Below, in pieces: positions 1-10,531 of a DNA stretch of 64,000 bases (positions within the stretch are counted from its first letter, which is position 1; each line of letters begins with the position of its first letter). Origin of the DNA: Neoscytalidium dimidiatum (lineage: Eukaryota > Ascomycota > Dothideomycetes > Botryosphaeriales > Botryosphaeriaceae); contig CM074698.1 in the NCBI GenBank assembly GCA_037367355.1, forward strand, positions 2,108,001 to 2,172,000, written 5' to 3'. The notes beneath the pieces were generated by a model. The model did not search any database and had not been told where the DNA came from. It saw nothing but the letters and a program-made list of their open reading frames with translations. The translations under genes were made by a program, and so were the position numbers.

Positions 1-1229
1 ACTACTCAAGCAGACGTTATAACTGCTGGGAGGGTGATTTCTTTTGTCGCCCGCGTGGTGGTGGAAGGTACGTAAGTGGTGAGGAAGGATCTGCACCACG
101 GTCCGAATCGTAGAAGTAATTCTCAACCTCATGTGATGACCTGCGGTACGCTAATTCCTGTGTAAACAATGGCTGAACATGATCAGCGATCTTTTGTTTT
201 GTCGTCCCCCTGAAAGCCAGAGAAGGGGACTTGTCCACTTAAAGCTTGACTCTCTGCCCCTCTCAGCTTTTCGCGGTCAGAAACTCGGAACTATCAAGCG
301 CCTCGAATCCTGCAGCCTTTTTTTTTTTTAAAAAAAAAAGAAAAAACTCGGGGACACTTTTACCCATTTCCCCGAACCCGAATTATCCAATCGACGCCCA
401 TCTCCGCTGGTGAAGGGCACTGAAGTCTCCAAAGGCCTCACAGGGAACCCTAGCGCATTTGCGCGCGCCAAATATTTGCGGCCCCTGTAAGCGCCCAGAA
501 AGGAAATAGATGAAAAAAAAAAGTGTGTACGACTGGACATCAGCAACCAAGCCTGTCCCAAGCCCAGAAACTAGAGAATAGTCGATGACATGATCGACAC
601 GAGTGGCTGCGATCTTGACCGGAGAAAAGCATTTCAGGGCGTAAGCCAGCAGCGACACTAGGGAACGAGAGACCGGGCGGCTTTTCGACGCTGGAATTCG
701 GCGTGATGGATGAAGATTTGTCTAGTGGTAGAGCTGAAAAGGCTGGCTGAATGGAAGCTTGGGCCAGCCAATCAGGTGCTCGCGGACGTCGGAACTTGGC
801 GAGAAATTCAAAGCTAAAGGATGGCTGCTAAAGCTCAAGGCGGAGTGATGGAGGTTTCGAGTGGGCGAGAGGAAGTGCTAGAATGGCGAAGAGTTTGGCA
901 AAAGGCTTGAAGGCGGAGATGAGGGCAGCCAATGGCTTGCTCTCGAATGGTGTGGCTGTGGAGGCGGAAGTATTCGCGATTCATGGGTGCACGAGGCTTC
1001 GAAATAGGGCCGAGGTGGCTTTGGAAGGAAGAGAGTGCTAGAGACGTAGATTTTGGGTTGGCGTGCGCGTGGAAGCATTTCGAGGGCGGCGGGTGGAGGC
1101 GCAGCTGGGCGAGATCTCGAGCAGGTTGAGCAGCGGGCGTCAGTGATGTTGAGAAGCGCTTAGCAGGAAGCGCTGGGCGCTGTCAGGATCCCCGCATAAT
1201 TGAGGGTTTTCCGGATGGTGGATGTGGAT

Positions 1230-1255
1230 GGTGGGTGGTGGGTGGTGGGTGGTGG
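1230..1255. repeat. GGTGGGT heptamer repeat
   Basis: About three and a half head-to-tail copies of the 7-bp unit GGTGGGT, preceded by related GGATGGTGGATGT sequence. The G-runs could allow quadruplex formation on this strand. It lies in non-coding DNA. Confidence 0.8.
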
Positions 1256-1554
1256 ATCCTGCCAATAGCATAGCGCCGCGCCAGAGAGGACCCTGAACAG
1301 TAGCGTGCAATAGCTGCTCAGCGGCCCGCCTTCACTGGCGACACGAAGCAAAGCAAGCGCGCGCTCAACACGAAGACGACGGACAGGTCGTGGGCAGCCG
1401 TTGACGACTCACCGCTTGCCAGCCGCGGCGATATCAGCCGGCTATATGCTCTGGAGCGAGCAAGGAAGAACAGCTAGCCGCAGCGGTTGGCAGAGATGGC
1501 ACTGGATCGCTTAGGTAACTGGCAAGAGCTAGGGCTGCATACGGCATCGCACAG

Positions 1555-1611
1555 GGGCCCTGGGGCCTCGGGCCTAGGGCCTGGGGCCTGGGGCCTGGGG
1601 CCTGGGGGGGC
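1555..1611. repeat. GGGGCCT heptamer repeat, G-quadruplex-prone
   Basis: About seven imperfect copies of the 7-bp unit GGGGCCT, ending in a seven-G run. Four or more runs of at least three G spaced by three bases meet the usual sequence definition of a G-quadruplex motif. It lies in non-coding DNA upstream of the first gene. Confidence 0.85.
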
Positions 1612-2386
1612 GCTGCCAGGCTGCCAGGCTACCGGCAGAAAGACGCCGGCGCTAGGCCACGCGATGCGCCGCTCTGAGAGCATCATCCAGCCAAACTCCG
1701 CATTTGCTCGCTCGATCCATCCGCCGATCCTCCGCCAACCACTTGCTTCCACTTCCACACCATCGTTGAGTTGGCCTCGACTGACGCGCTGTCTGTCGTG
1801 ATCTGCCCATGGCCGTCTCCGCCCCGACCGCTCTCCCGCCGCGACCTGCACCAGCCCGCCGCCCGTCCTGCACCGTAGCGACCGGCTACCGCTCCCCTTC
1901 GGCCACAAGCTCCGCCCCCAGCCCCGACTGTGGAAAACGACCACACCACCTGCCTGCGCCATGTCTGCATCTGGCAAGCTCCATCTCTAGGCTCATTGCT
2001 TGGCCTGCTCCTTGCGCTCGCATGACCCCGACTTCCCTAATATGGCCCAGCCCTTCCCCAAACTGGCCATCCAGGACACCTGCTCGCACCTCTTTCCTGG
2101 GCCCCAGCCCGGCGTCTTTCCTACTTAGTAGTGCCCCTGCCTCTACCGCGAAAACGTCTTCCGGCAAATATATCGCTCGTCGCCCTTTCTTATACCTTAT
2201 TCTTGATTCCTGAACCAGCCCCCCACCACCTGTTAGCCATAGTCTACTTTCGTCGACTTTGTGTCTTTCTCCGCATCCACACTCGCTTCAACCTCGTCTG
2301 CTTTTGCGCCTCGTCGTTTCGCGTGCTGAATTCACCAAAGTAGCGCCATACGCCCCGGGCCTCTCACTTCTCATCAGCAGACCAAC

Positions 2387-4537
2387 ATGACCGCTGCTGG
2401 CATACTACCAAAGGTAAGTGCATACAGAACACATCACCCACCTTCCATCCCTCCTCCACTCCACTCATTCACATGCCCCGCACCTCACGCCGCCATGCCC
2501 TCCCTCCGAGCCGCGCTCAACGTTCTCACCTCGCCACGTGCTAACCACGACACCACCACCCAGCGCCTGTCCTCCCTCCCCACCAAAACGGCATCCGACC
2601 GCCCACGCCCAGTCACCAGCAAGCCGAGCAAGCCGTCCAGCAACAGCAACCCCTTCTCCTTCAACAACTACGCCTTCAAGCCCGCCCCGCACCCGCACCC
2701 GCATCCGACACCGCGGCCCCTCCCCTTCGACCCGGCCGACCTGACCCGCCGCCTGGAGCGCTACCTCGCGTCCCTGGAGCCGCCCTCTCCGAGCGCGCCC
2801 GTCCCTTCTTCGTCTTCTTCTTCTTCTTCTCCCCCCAAGCAAGCACCGGCACCCACCTCCTCTTCCTCCACCTCGGCAGCCCCCCTTCGCCCCCAGCAAC
2901 ATGCCCAGCTGCAGCCCCCACGCCCGCGCTCCCCCTCCCGCGGCGCTTCCGCGTCCGCCTCGCCCGGCAGCCCCAACCCCGCCGCTTCGGTCAAGCAGTC
3001 CGGCCCGCACGCGCTGCCCGCGTCGATGAGGTCCGCGACGGACCCCCTCCCCGCCGAGAGCTGGGCGGCGCTGGAGGCGCTGCGGCGCGAGGCGCGCCGG
3101 GCGAAGCGGAGGAGCCTAGCGCTACAATCGGCAGCCGCGGGCGCCGGCGGGCGCGGGCTAAACGCCCCGGTCGAGGCGGGGGAGTTGGCGAGGAGGCTGA
3201 GCGCGCTGGGCGGCGAGGGCGGGCTGAGCGCGCGGAAGAGCCTGCCGGAGCTGAGGGAGAGGACGCGCGCGGGCGAGAAGAGGAGGCAGCAGGGCGGCCG
3301 GAAGGAGGTGGCTGGGGTGAAGGAGGAGGAGGAGGAGGCTGCGAGGGCGCGGCTGGAGCGCGAGAGGTCGCTCGGCGTGCGGCGGCGGAGGAGCAGCGCG
3401 AGGCGCTCTGCTGCTTACGGTACTGCCGGTGCTGGCGATGGCGTGGAGATGTGGCGCGTTTTCATGGGGACGCAGAACGCGAGCGAGTCGAATTCGCAGG
3501 CCGTCGCTTTCGCGGACCGGCCGCGGGTCGTGCGGAAGAGCGCGAGCGTGCGGGCGCGGGCGCGGCCGCTCAGCACGACGGACGCGGATCTTGGTCTGGG
3601 GCGCGTCGGCGGCGCGAGTGGCCTGCAGAAGAGTCGGAGCAGCGGGTTCGCCGAGGTGGGGAGCGGCGGCGGCGACGGCGGGAGGAACGACCCCCTGACC
3701 GGCCGCCGCCCGGACTGGACGCAGAGAGATCAGGAAGAAAAGGACGAGAAGTCGCTTCCGCTGCACCTGCACGTCCCGGGCTTCGGGAGGAAGAGCAGCA
3801 CCGCGGTCACGGAGCCGCAGAGCGAAGACGAGCGCGCGCTGTCGGATGTTGAGGGAAAGAGACGAAGCAGCAGGGTCACGAGCGAGAGCATCAAGAACAA
3901 GAGGAAGAGCGTTTGCGTCGGCGATATCACGAGAGCGTCGGCATCATCGTCGCCAGCGTCGTCGTCATCATCATCAGCAGCAGCAAAAAAGGCTGGCAGC
4001 ACCACGCAAAAGAAGCGCGTCCAACCCTCCACGCTCCTCATCCCGCCGACCGCCAACACCATCACGCTCCAGCCCGCAGCATCATCATCCCCCCTCTCCC
4101 CAACCTCCCCACCCAGCATCACCCTCAGCCCCGTCGACGCCAAAATCGACTTCCACTTCCCCCTCCACCTCCCCGCCCGCTCCCCTCCCCCCTACGAAGC
4201 GAAAGCCCCCTCCCCAGCATCAACCACCCTCCCCGACCCGCGCAAGCACGCCACACGAGCACCACCACCTGCGGGGACGCTCGCCCCCCTCCCAGAAGTC
4301 GCGCCGCTCCCCGCCCCCGACCGCTTCTCGAAGCGGCCCAAGAGCCTCGCCGCGCTGCGCCGCAGCGCAAGCGCCACCGCTACCCCTGCTGCTGCTGCTG
4401 CCGCCGCCGAGCAACCTCCCGCCGCGCCTACGCCGTGGCCGGGCCCGCCGCGCGCGAGTGGTGCGGCCAAGGTGACGGCTGCGGCCACGGCCACGGCCAC
4501 GGCCACGGCCACGACGCCTCTGGCGGCGAGGCGGACG

Positions 4538-4578
<41 letters not shown>

Positions 4579-4969
4579 CGCGCGCGCGCTGAGGCTCTTC
4601 CCCGCGGAGGACGAGCGCGTTCTGGCGGCGAAGAGGCGGAGCGTCGTCGCGTTCGCGGAGCCGCTGGAGCGGGGGAAGGGGGAAGTCGTGGCGGGGGGCA
4701 GGCCGAGGACGAGCGGCGGGCAGCTGTTTTCGAGGAAGGCGGCGAGCGGGCGGGAGAGGGAGAGGGAGATGGACAGGGGCAAGGGGGACGACGGGGAGAG
4801 GAGGGAGGCCGTCGTGATGAGCCCGACGCGGTTGGTCTTCTGGCGGAAGGACAGCGGCGTGGGGAGCGGCGGGGAGGAGGCGGCGACGGCGACGGCGACG
4901 GCGCCCGTGGCGAGGAGTCCCAGCCGGCTGGCGTTTTGGAAGAGGAGCAAGGCCGCCGTGGCCGCGTGA
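2387..4969 (+). CDS. Low-complexity, probably disordered protein of unknown function
   Basis: I do not recognise a domain. The frame is open for 860 codons, but a strong intron lies inside it: donor GTAAGT at 2414, branch-like CTAAC at 2541 and acceptor CAG ending 2563. Removing these 150 nt keeps the frame and gives 810 residues starting MTAAGILPK then RLSSLPTK. An alternative start at ATG 2495 falls inside that intron. The product is rich in Pro, Ser, Ala, Arg and Gly, with poly-Ser, a TATATAT run and a poly-Gly tract (about 4530-4575). Arg/Glu-rich segments around 3050-3400 could form short helices. A motif P-[ST]-RL-x-FW occurs twice near the C-terminus (4817-4850 and 4915-4950). No signal peptide or membrane segment is seen. 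GC content is very high. The coding call rests on length, codon-scale repeats and the Kozak-like start; the function is unknown. Confidence 0.7.
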
Positions 4970-5224
4970 TCGCGGTCTGGTTTTTGGTCCGTTTCGGGCC
5001 TTTGCCCTCGTGGGATCCATCTCCTTCTCCCCCTCTCCCTCTCCCTCTCCCTCTCTCTCTTTCTCACGTTGATTTGTGATTTGCGGTGGGCTGGACCAGG
5101 CTCGCTGACCATGGTGATTGTTCAGCAGGCGAGCAAGTGGTCAGAACGTACGGGCACCGAGTCTCTTGTCTTGGAAGGGCTCGTAATGGGGTGGGACACG
5201 CGGATTTTCGGAACGATTGGATTT

Positions 5225-5243
5225 GGGGGGGGGGGGGGGGGGG
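5225..5243. repeat. Poly-G homopolymer (19 nt)
   Basis: Nineteen consecutive G, followed about 45 bp later by a T tract. The length is likely to vary between isolates and to be error-prone in sequencing. Confidence 0.85.
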
Positions 5244-6221
5244 CATGACGACGATCCTGTGGTTTTTGGATTGGCTTGGGTTTCACTTTTTTTTTTTTTA
5301 CATTTTCTTTCTGCTATGTTCTTTGATGCCAATGTCGTACGCGCAATTCGCGTGCCGTGCCGTACCGTGCCATGCCCGCCAGCTTCCGCCCGCCGAGCCG
5401 CATGGACCACGCCCTTCCTCTTACTCTTTTCCTCCCCCTCCCTGTATGCCTACGGAGGTCTCACCGGTCAGCTAAGCGCGGCGCCGATTATACAATGTTC
5501 CTGACGATTAATAGTCCCCACAACTCACGTCGCCAGGAAACCGGGAACGATAGTGCGCAATCTCCTTTTTTTTCCTGTTTTAACTTTGACGCCGTTATCT
5601 GCGATGGTCTTATCCATCTTTGGCCCTACTTTTTTTTTTCCTTCCCTTAATAAATTGTCTATACGGACCTCTGTTCTTCTTTGGTGGCCCGGTTCCCATG
5701 AATGTCCGTCTTGCGTTCAACTCCGGTTAGCATTGTTGTTATGTTCGCTTGGGACAAGAAGAGAGCCGGAGAGGGTAGATCTGTTAGAAGAGGTATCCGC
5801 TTTTATTTTGGAGGGGGGAGACGTGGGTGGGTGCATGGGGCGCGTGCTCTGGTGCCCTTTTACCGTCTCTCTTTCTCGCTCGTCTCGCTTGCTGAAGGAG
5901 ACGGCGGGACAACGCTTGTCGATCATGCTTATGCTTTTGAGAACGCCTCTTTTTGTTAAATTTTTTTTTTTTTTTGGTTCTGCGCGCGTGATGGGGTGTG
6001 TCTGTGTGTGCACGGATGGGTATGTGCGGCCGCGCCTGTGTGTGTGTGTATCTGATAGTGCTCTTTCTCTTCGTATTTGTTGTCTCTCTTCAGCCTTTTT
6101 TTTTTTTTTTTGCTGCTTTGATCGTTATGCCCTTAGCGCCTAGTGTGCTATTGATGTGCGCGGTGCGTGTGTCATCTGTGGACCGGGAATCTTTCGGATG
6201 TGATCCTGTCGTCCCTCTCTC

Positions 6222-6256
6222 ACATACACACACACACTCTCTCTCTCTCTTTCTCT
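6222..6256. repeat. AC/CT compound microsatellite
   Basis: An (AC)n run passes directly into a (CT)n run. It is non-coding. Confidence 0.85.
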
Positions 6257-7084
6257 CCCGCTGTCGATTCTGAAACTTCATCGGCGTGGCTGTGTATGTG
6301 TGGCGTTTCCTGCCCGTGGCAAGAATCACGGTGTCAGTATAGTGGTTCGTTGTCGTCTACGTACGGACGTAGTCCCTCCCTCGGTTTTCGCTTGGCCGGC
6401 TACCCGAGTACGACTGTGGGGAAGAGCGGAAGGCGGGCGGGCATGTGAATGTGGAGCCTTCTTTCGACCGGTGCAGCGGTAATGGGTCGTTTGATCGATG
6501 ATGGGGGAACGGAGGAACGGGGCTCGGAAGGGGTGTGGCAGGCCGGGTCATGTGGGCGATTTGGCAAAAATTGGAATTGAGGGCGGTGATGAGCTTCAAG
6601 GGTCCTTCCTCAAAAGAGTGGGCGAAAATTAGTGTCGAGCAATCTATAGTGGAGTTGCCTTGCGGACTTGCGCAATAATTCGCTTAGCAGGTGTCTGTTT
6701 GAGGAGCGTCTTGTCAATCATTCAGGCCCTGGCGGGGCGGGGCGCGGCGGGCGGGAACCTCACGATTCGTGGATTAGCCGACGGGGGCTTGGTGAGAGAG
6801 GGGACGAGGTGGGTAGGAGCTGGTGCGTTCCCGCGCAATGCCGCGTGAGGATGTGTCTTGTATGGCGAGCGATGTGGGACAGGGGGGGAGGGGCCAGCGG
6901 AGAAAAGGTAGGGCTGCATTGATAGGGCTCGTCTGAATATTGCTACTTTGCGTAATGCTGCCAGAGTACTCTGCTCTCTCCGGCCGTGGTTCGACGAAGC
7001 GAGCCGCGAGGACATGGGAACGGCCCGGTCTCGAGATGGAGACGACAGGGCTCCGTGCGTTGCTGAAAGGGTCTTCTCGTGTAG

Positions 7085-7117
7085 GTGCGCTGTGCGCTGT
7101 GTGCTGTGCGCTGTGCA
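7085..7117. repeat. GTGCGCT heptamer repeat
   Basis: About four and a half copies of GTGCGCT, one copy with C to T (GTGTGCT). It is non-coding and belongs to the group of heptamer arrays in this intergenic region. Confidence 0.8.
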
Positions 7118-8900
7118 CTTCCGGTTTCAAGATGCGCAGATGCGCGGGCTGCTGTGGTCTGATTGCGTGCGTCTTTACTGCGGGCTCGGAGTTTGGGATG
7201 TGGCATGTAGAAGGAAAGAGGCTATGTAGGCTGCAGAGGCGCAGCAGTCAGCGTCCTGCCAAGAGTCAGTTGGCGATGGTGAGGGTCTTGGGCTCGCTGA
7301 GCGGCCCTCCGGTCAGGCGTGTTGACTGGCTGTGGGGCTCCTGTCCCTCCAGCACGTCGCTCACCCGCTCCCCCAAGGCCGCTCCTCGTTCGCATGTCGT
7401 TGGCCGAGCACGAACTCAGAGCGGCACCAGCGGCAAAGAAGCTTGATTCGCGTTTGTCGACATGGTTACGTATGTAGCTCGAGGCCGGGGTGGCGCGCAA
7501 TCGCCCGGCAGGTGGTGCCCCGTGGTTAAGCTTAATTGACGTCGAGGGATGGCATAGCACGGCACGGCATGGCATGGCACATGCGACGTGCGTGGGAACG
7601 GAGAAATGATGGGCCTGGTTGCCTCCGGCCCATCCTTGGCCTTGCGCTTCCGCATGAGGGGACAGGAGCGCTGGGCGGCCGCCGGAGCGCGTCGACGGGG
7701 CTGCTCGACAAGGGCGGCCTGTAGATGGGTCGTCGCTTCTTCTGTCGACGCTGCGATGGATGGCGAAAGAGGCAGGTCGAGAGAAGCCAGCTGCTTCAGG
7801 GCCTGGCGCGGGATGATCAATCGTACGACGGATCTGCGACGACGCTGGCGTTATTGAGATCGGCTACTCGTGGGAGGGCATAACGGTTCTTTTTTGGCGT
7901 TGCGCGGGTTGCGCCAGCGAGCGGGAGCGGAGCTTGGGGGGGCGGCGCGATGTGGGATGGCGAAATCTAGACTGATCGGAGAGGATCTGGATATTGGGGG
8001 GAAGATGCGTGGTCTGTGTCAGCAACGGCATTAGGTGGAAATTGTTGAACTGGGCTGCCTTGGGCATCCATTCAGCCAGCCCGGCAGCCGTTCCGCCGTC
8101 GCTGCGCTGAGTCGTAGAGGAAGGTTCGGCGGGCAACGTGCGCGTTCCCAGGCGCGCATGCGCGTGTGCGAGCAGCGTTGTGCTGTGTCCGCTGGCTTAT
8201 TTCCCTCGGCCGCGAGATGGCACGACGGGCAGGACGGGCAGGACGCGGCAGCTGGGGCGCGACGGACAATTTCTGCGATGACGTCTGGATAGAGGCCGGA
8301 CTGTTTGTCCTCAGGCTGCCCATAACACCCAATGGAAAGCGTCACAAGCGCTTCCGCTGCGGCCGTCAGTGTAAGAAGCCGGCACAGGAAGCTTTCCGCC
8401 GTGTGCAAAAGCGGAGCGGCCTGACTCTGCGCTGCCCTTGTCGGAGGCATCCCCTGAGCGGTAGCCCCCCGCCCGCCTCCCTACGGCCTACGGGCGGACG
8501 ATGCGCTGGGGATCGAGGAGCAACATCAACACCACCGGCCTTGTCAGCCACCAGCAACAGCGGCAGCCGCGACCACGCAGCGCGCGGCCGGCCGGCCGGC
8601 CCAGTAACAAGCAGCGAGCAGCTGCAGAAAGCCCAGTGCGCCGCTGCGCGTGTCTCGCAGGTGCAGATGCATGCATGCAGCGGCAAGAAGCGCTCGCGCC
8701 CTCAGAGCAATCTCAGACACGCGGACTCACGGACCTCTGTGGTGCTCCGAGGCGATGATCTGCCAGGATCGTAGTCTTTTGACGCCGGAACGGCCGCGGC
8801 GGGTTCCCCGGTCGAATAGGAGGCATTCCAGCGGCTGACCAGCGAGTCGTGTGCCGGCGAGCGCGAAAGCTGAACGCCCGCTGAGTCTGGCCACACATGC

Positions 8901-8981
8901 CACAGTCCACAGTCCACAGTCCACAGTCCACAGTCCACAGTCCACAGTCCACAGTCCACGGTCCACGGTCCACAGTCCACA
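8901..8981. repeat. CACAGTC heptamer minisatellite
   Basis: About 11.5 head-to-tail copies of the 7-bp unit CACAGTC, two of them the variant CACGGTC. All frames through it are open because the unit lacks stops, so the apparent reading frames on the reverse strand (a repeating LWTVDCG-like pattern) are artefacts of the repeat. Confidence 0.95.
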
Positions 8982-9346
8982 GGCCACTGCCCATCGTCAG
9001 CCGTAGGGCAAACTATGACTGCCTGTAAACTATGACTGCCTGGCCGGCGCCATCATCAACAACAACAACGACAACAACAAAAACACGCTAGCCAGCATCG
9101 CCCACGCCCGCGCCAACGCTCACGCCCTCGCTCACGCCCACCTCGATGCCCTGCTGCCGGCGGTCCGCCGCCCGCGTTCTCAGGGCTCATCGTGCGCTGC
9201 GGGCGCCGCCACTGCGCTGTACAGAGCCATTGCGCCCGCATATGGCCGCCAGCTGGTTCGCGCGCAGTCCACAGCGTGCGCTTGCGTCCGTATCGCGCGC
9301 TTGTGAATTGACGCTCGACAGCGGCGGGCTGTTGGTTGTGAAGCAT

Positions 9347-9380
9347 GTGGGCTGCGGGCTGCGGGCTGTGGGCTGCTGGG
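9347..9380. repeat. GGGCTGC heptamer repeat
   Basis: About four and a half copies of GGGCTGC with one GGGCTGT variant, in non-coding DNA. Shorter heptamer duplications lie nearby at about 9506-9523 (GACGGGT) and 9660-9684 (GCGACCT/GCGAGCT). Confidence 0.8.
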
Positions 9381-9687
9381 TCCGCTCCCCCTGGCTAGTG
9401 GGCGCTGATCCCTGCTTGGCCGTTGCGGCTGCGGGAGACATGGATGCAAGAAAAACTCACCTCAGCGGACGCGCAGTCCGGTAGGAAAACGAGCTGCCAG
9501 GCGGCAGGCGACGGGTGACGGGTGACAAGGCGTGAGACGGCGCTGCAGCTGCGCGTGAACTGGCACCTTACAGCGTGCGGGCGCGAAGCTGGTCGCAGCC
9601 AGGCCTGCCTATAGCATCACGCTCGCACGCGCTGTGGGGACCGGCTGCCGCACGCGTGCTGCGACCTGCGAGCTGCGACCTGCGCGC

Positions 9688-9722
9688 CGGGCATGGCGGG
9701 CATGGCGGGCATGGCGGGCAGG
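9688..9722. repeat. GGGCATGGC 9-mer repeat
   Basis: Nearly four copies of a 9-bp unit GGGCATGGC. It is non-coding. Confidence 0.85.
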
Positions 9723-10211
9723 TAGGGCTGGCGGCGCACGGCACAATGGGCTGGAGATGACGGGAACTCGTGCAAATTGGCCGCTGCGCTCGCTCGCCGC
9801 CATGGGAATAGGAACACTGCACTGAGCGAGGGCGTGCGCGTTCGGCAGTTAGTGGCCTGCAAGCAGCGACAGCCACGGCCACGGCCACGGCCACGGCGAT
9901 TCGGGGCCTGCCAGGTGCCAGGGCACCACGCGGGCACTGGCTTCAGGGCACGCAGAGCGCGTGCATCCCGTCCAACAAGGTCCAAGCAGCCATCATCTTC
10001 TCAACTCTCTTCCTTTCTCTCTCGCTCTCGCTCTCACTCTCACTCCTCGCCGCCTCTGTCTCTGCCCCATTATCTGCATCCTGCCCAGCCCAGCGGCAGT
10101 CCCGCAGCCATCCCGGCGCCTCTCGCGTGAGCAGACGGTGCATGCCTGCGAAAGCCCCACGACCCCTGCCATCGACTCGCCGACGAGGCCCGGGGGGTTT
10201 TCCAATCCGGG

Positions 10212-10491
10212 ATGACGCTTGCGCCGCGACCAGGGGCGGACGCTGCGCGACGGCCGTCCATACAAGCTGCGACCGAGCTACTGTTGCCCGCCCGCAAGAG
10301 GGCCTCCTCCGACAACGCACACGGCCACACGTCCTCCTCCTCTTCCGCCGCCTCTTCAACCTCCGCTCTCCACGACCCAACCGGCCAGCCACAGCCGCGA
10401 TCATTCCTCTCCCACCTGCCGACCGCCCTCTTCCCCCCGCTGTCAGCTCTGGCCGCCCGCCCAGCCGACCCCCAGCACGCCTCGCCGCACC

Positions 10492-10531
<40 letters not shown>

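Larger units (their letters stand above)
1..2386. other. Spacer and promoter region upstream of the 2.4 kb gene
   Basis: No convincing gene is visible. The short open frames are compositionally biased and match no family I recognise. The region holds an A/T homopolymer junction near 320-340, two G-rich heptamer repeats (listed separately) and, from about 1800 onward, a C/T-rich stretch typical of fungal promoters and 5' leaders. That stretch runs directly into the start at 2387. A reverse-strand 73-codon frame at 17-238 is too short to call. Confidence 0.5.
4970..10211. other. 5.2 kb intergenic region with many simple repeats
   Basis: I see no supportable gene. The first part (about 5020-6300) carries CT runs, a 19-G homopolymer, T tracts and an AC/CT microsatellite. 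From about 7 to 10 kb there are several unrelated heptamer tandem repeats and a 9-mer repeat. From about 9990 a CT-rich leader precedes the RasGEF start. The open frames on both strands are short and mutually overlapping and show no domain. A non-coding RNA cannot be excluded. Confidence 0.5.

Noticed and set aside
3913..5112. Long frames on both strands overlapping the 2.4 kb gene
   Set aside because: These are shadows of repetitive GC-rich codons (GGC, GCC and ACG repeats). The frame starting 2387 has the best start context and contains the duplicated FW motif at its end.
8702..8994. Reverse-strand open frames with repeating WTVDCGL-like peptides
   Set aside because: They are translations of the CACAGTC heptamer array, which lacks stop codons in every frame; there is no independent coding evidence.
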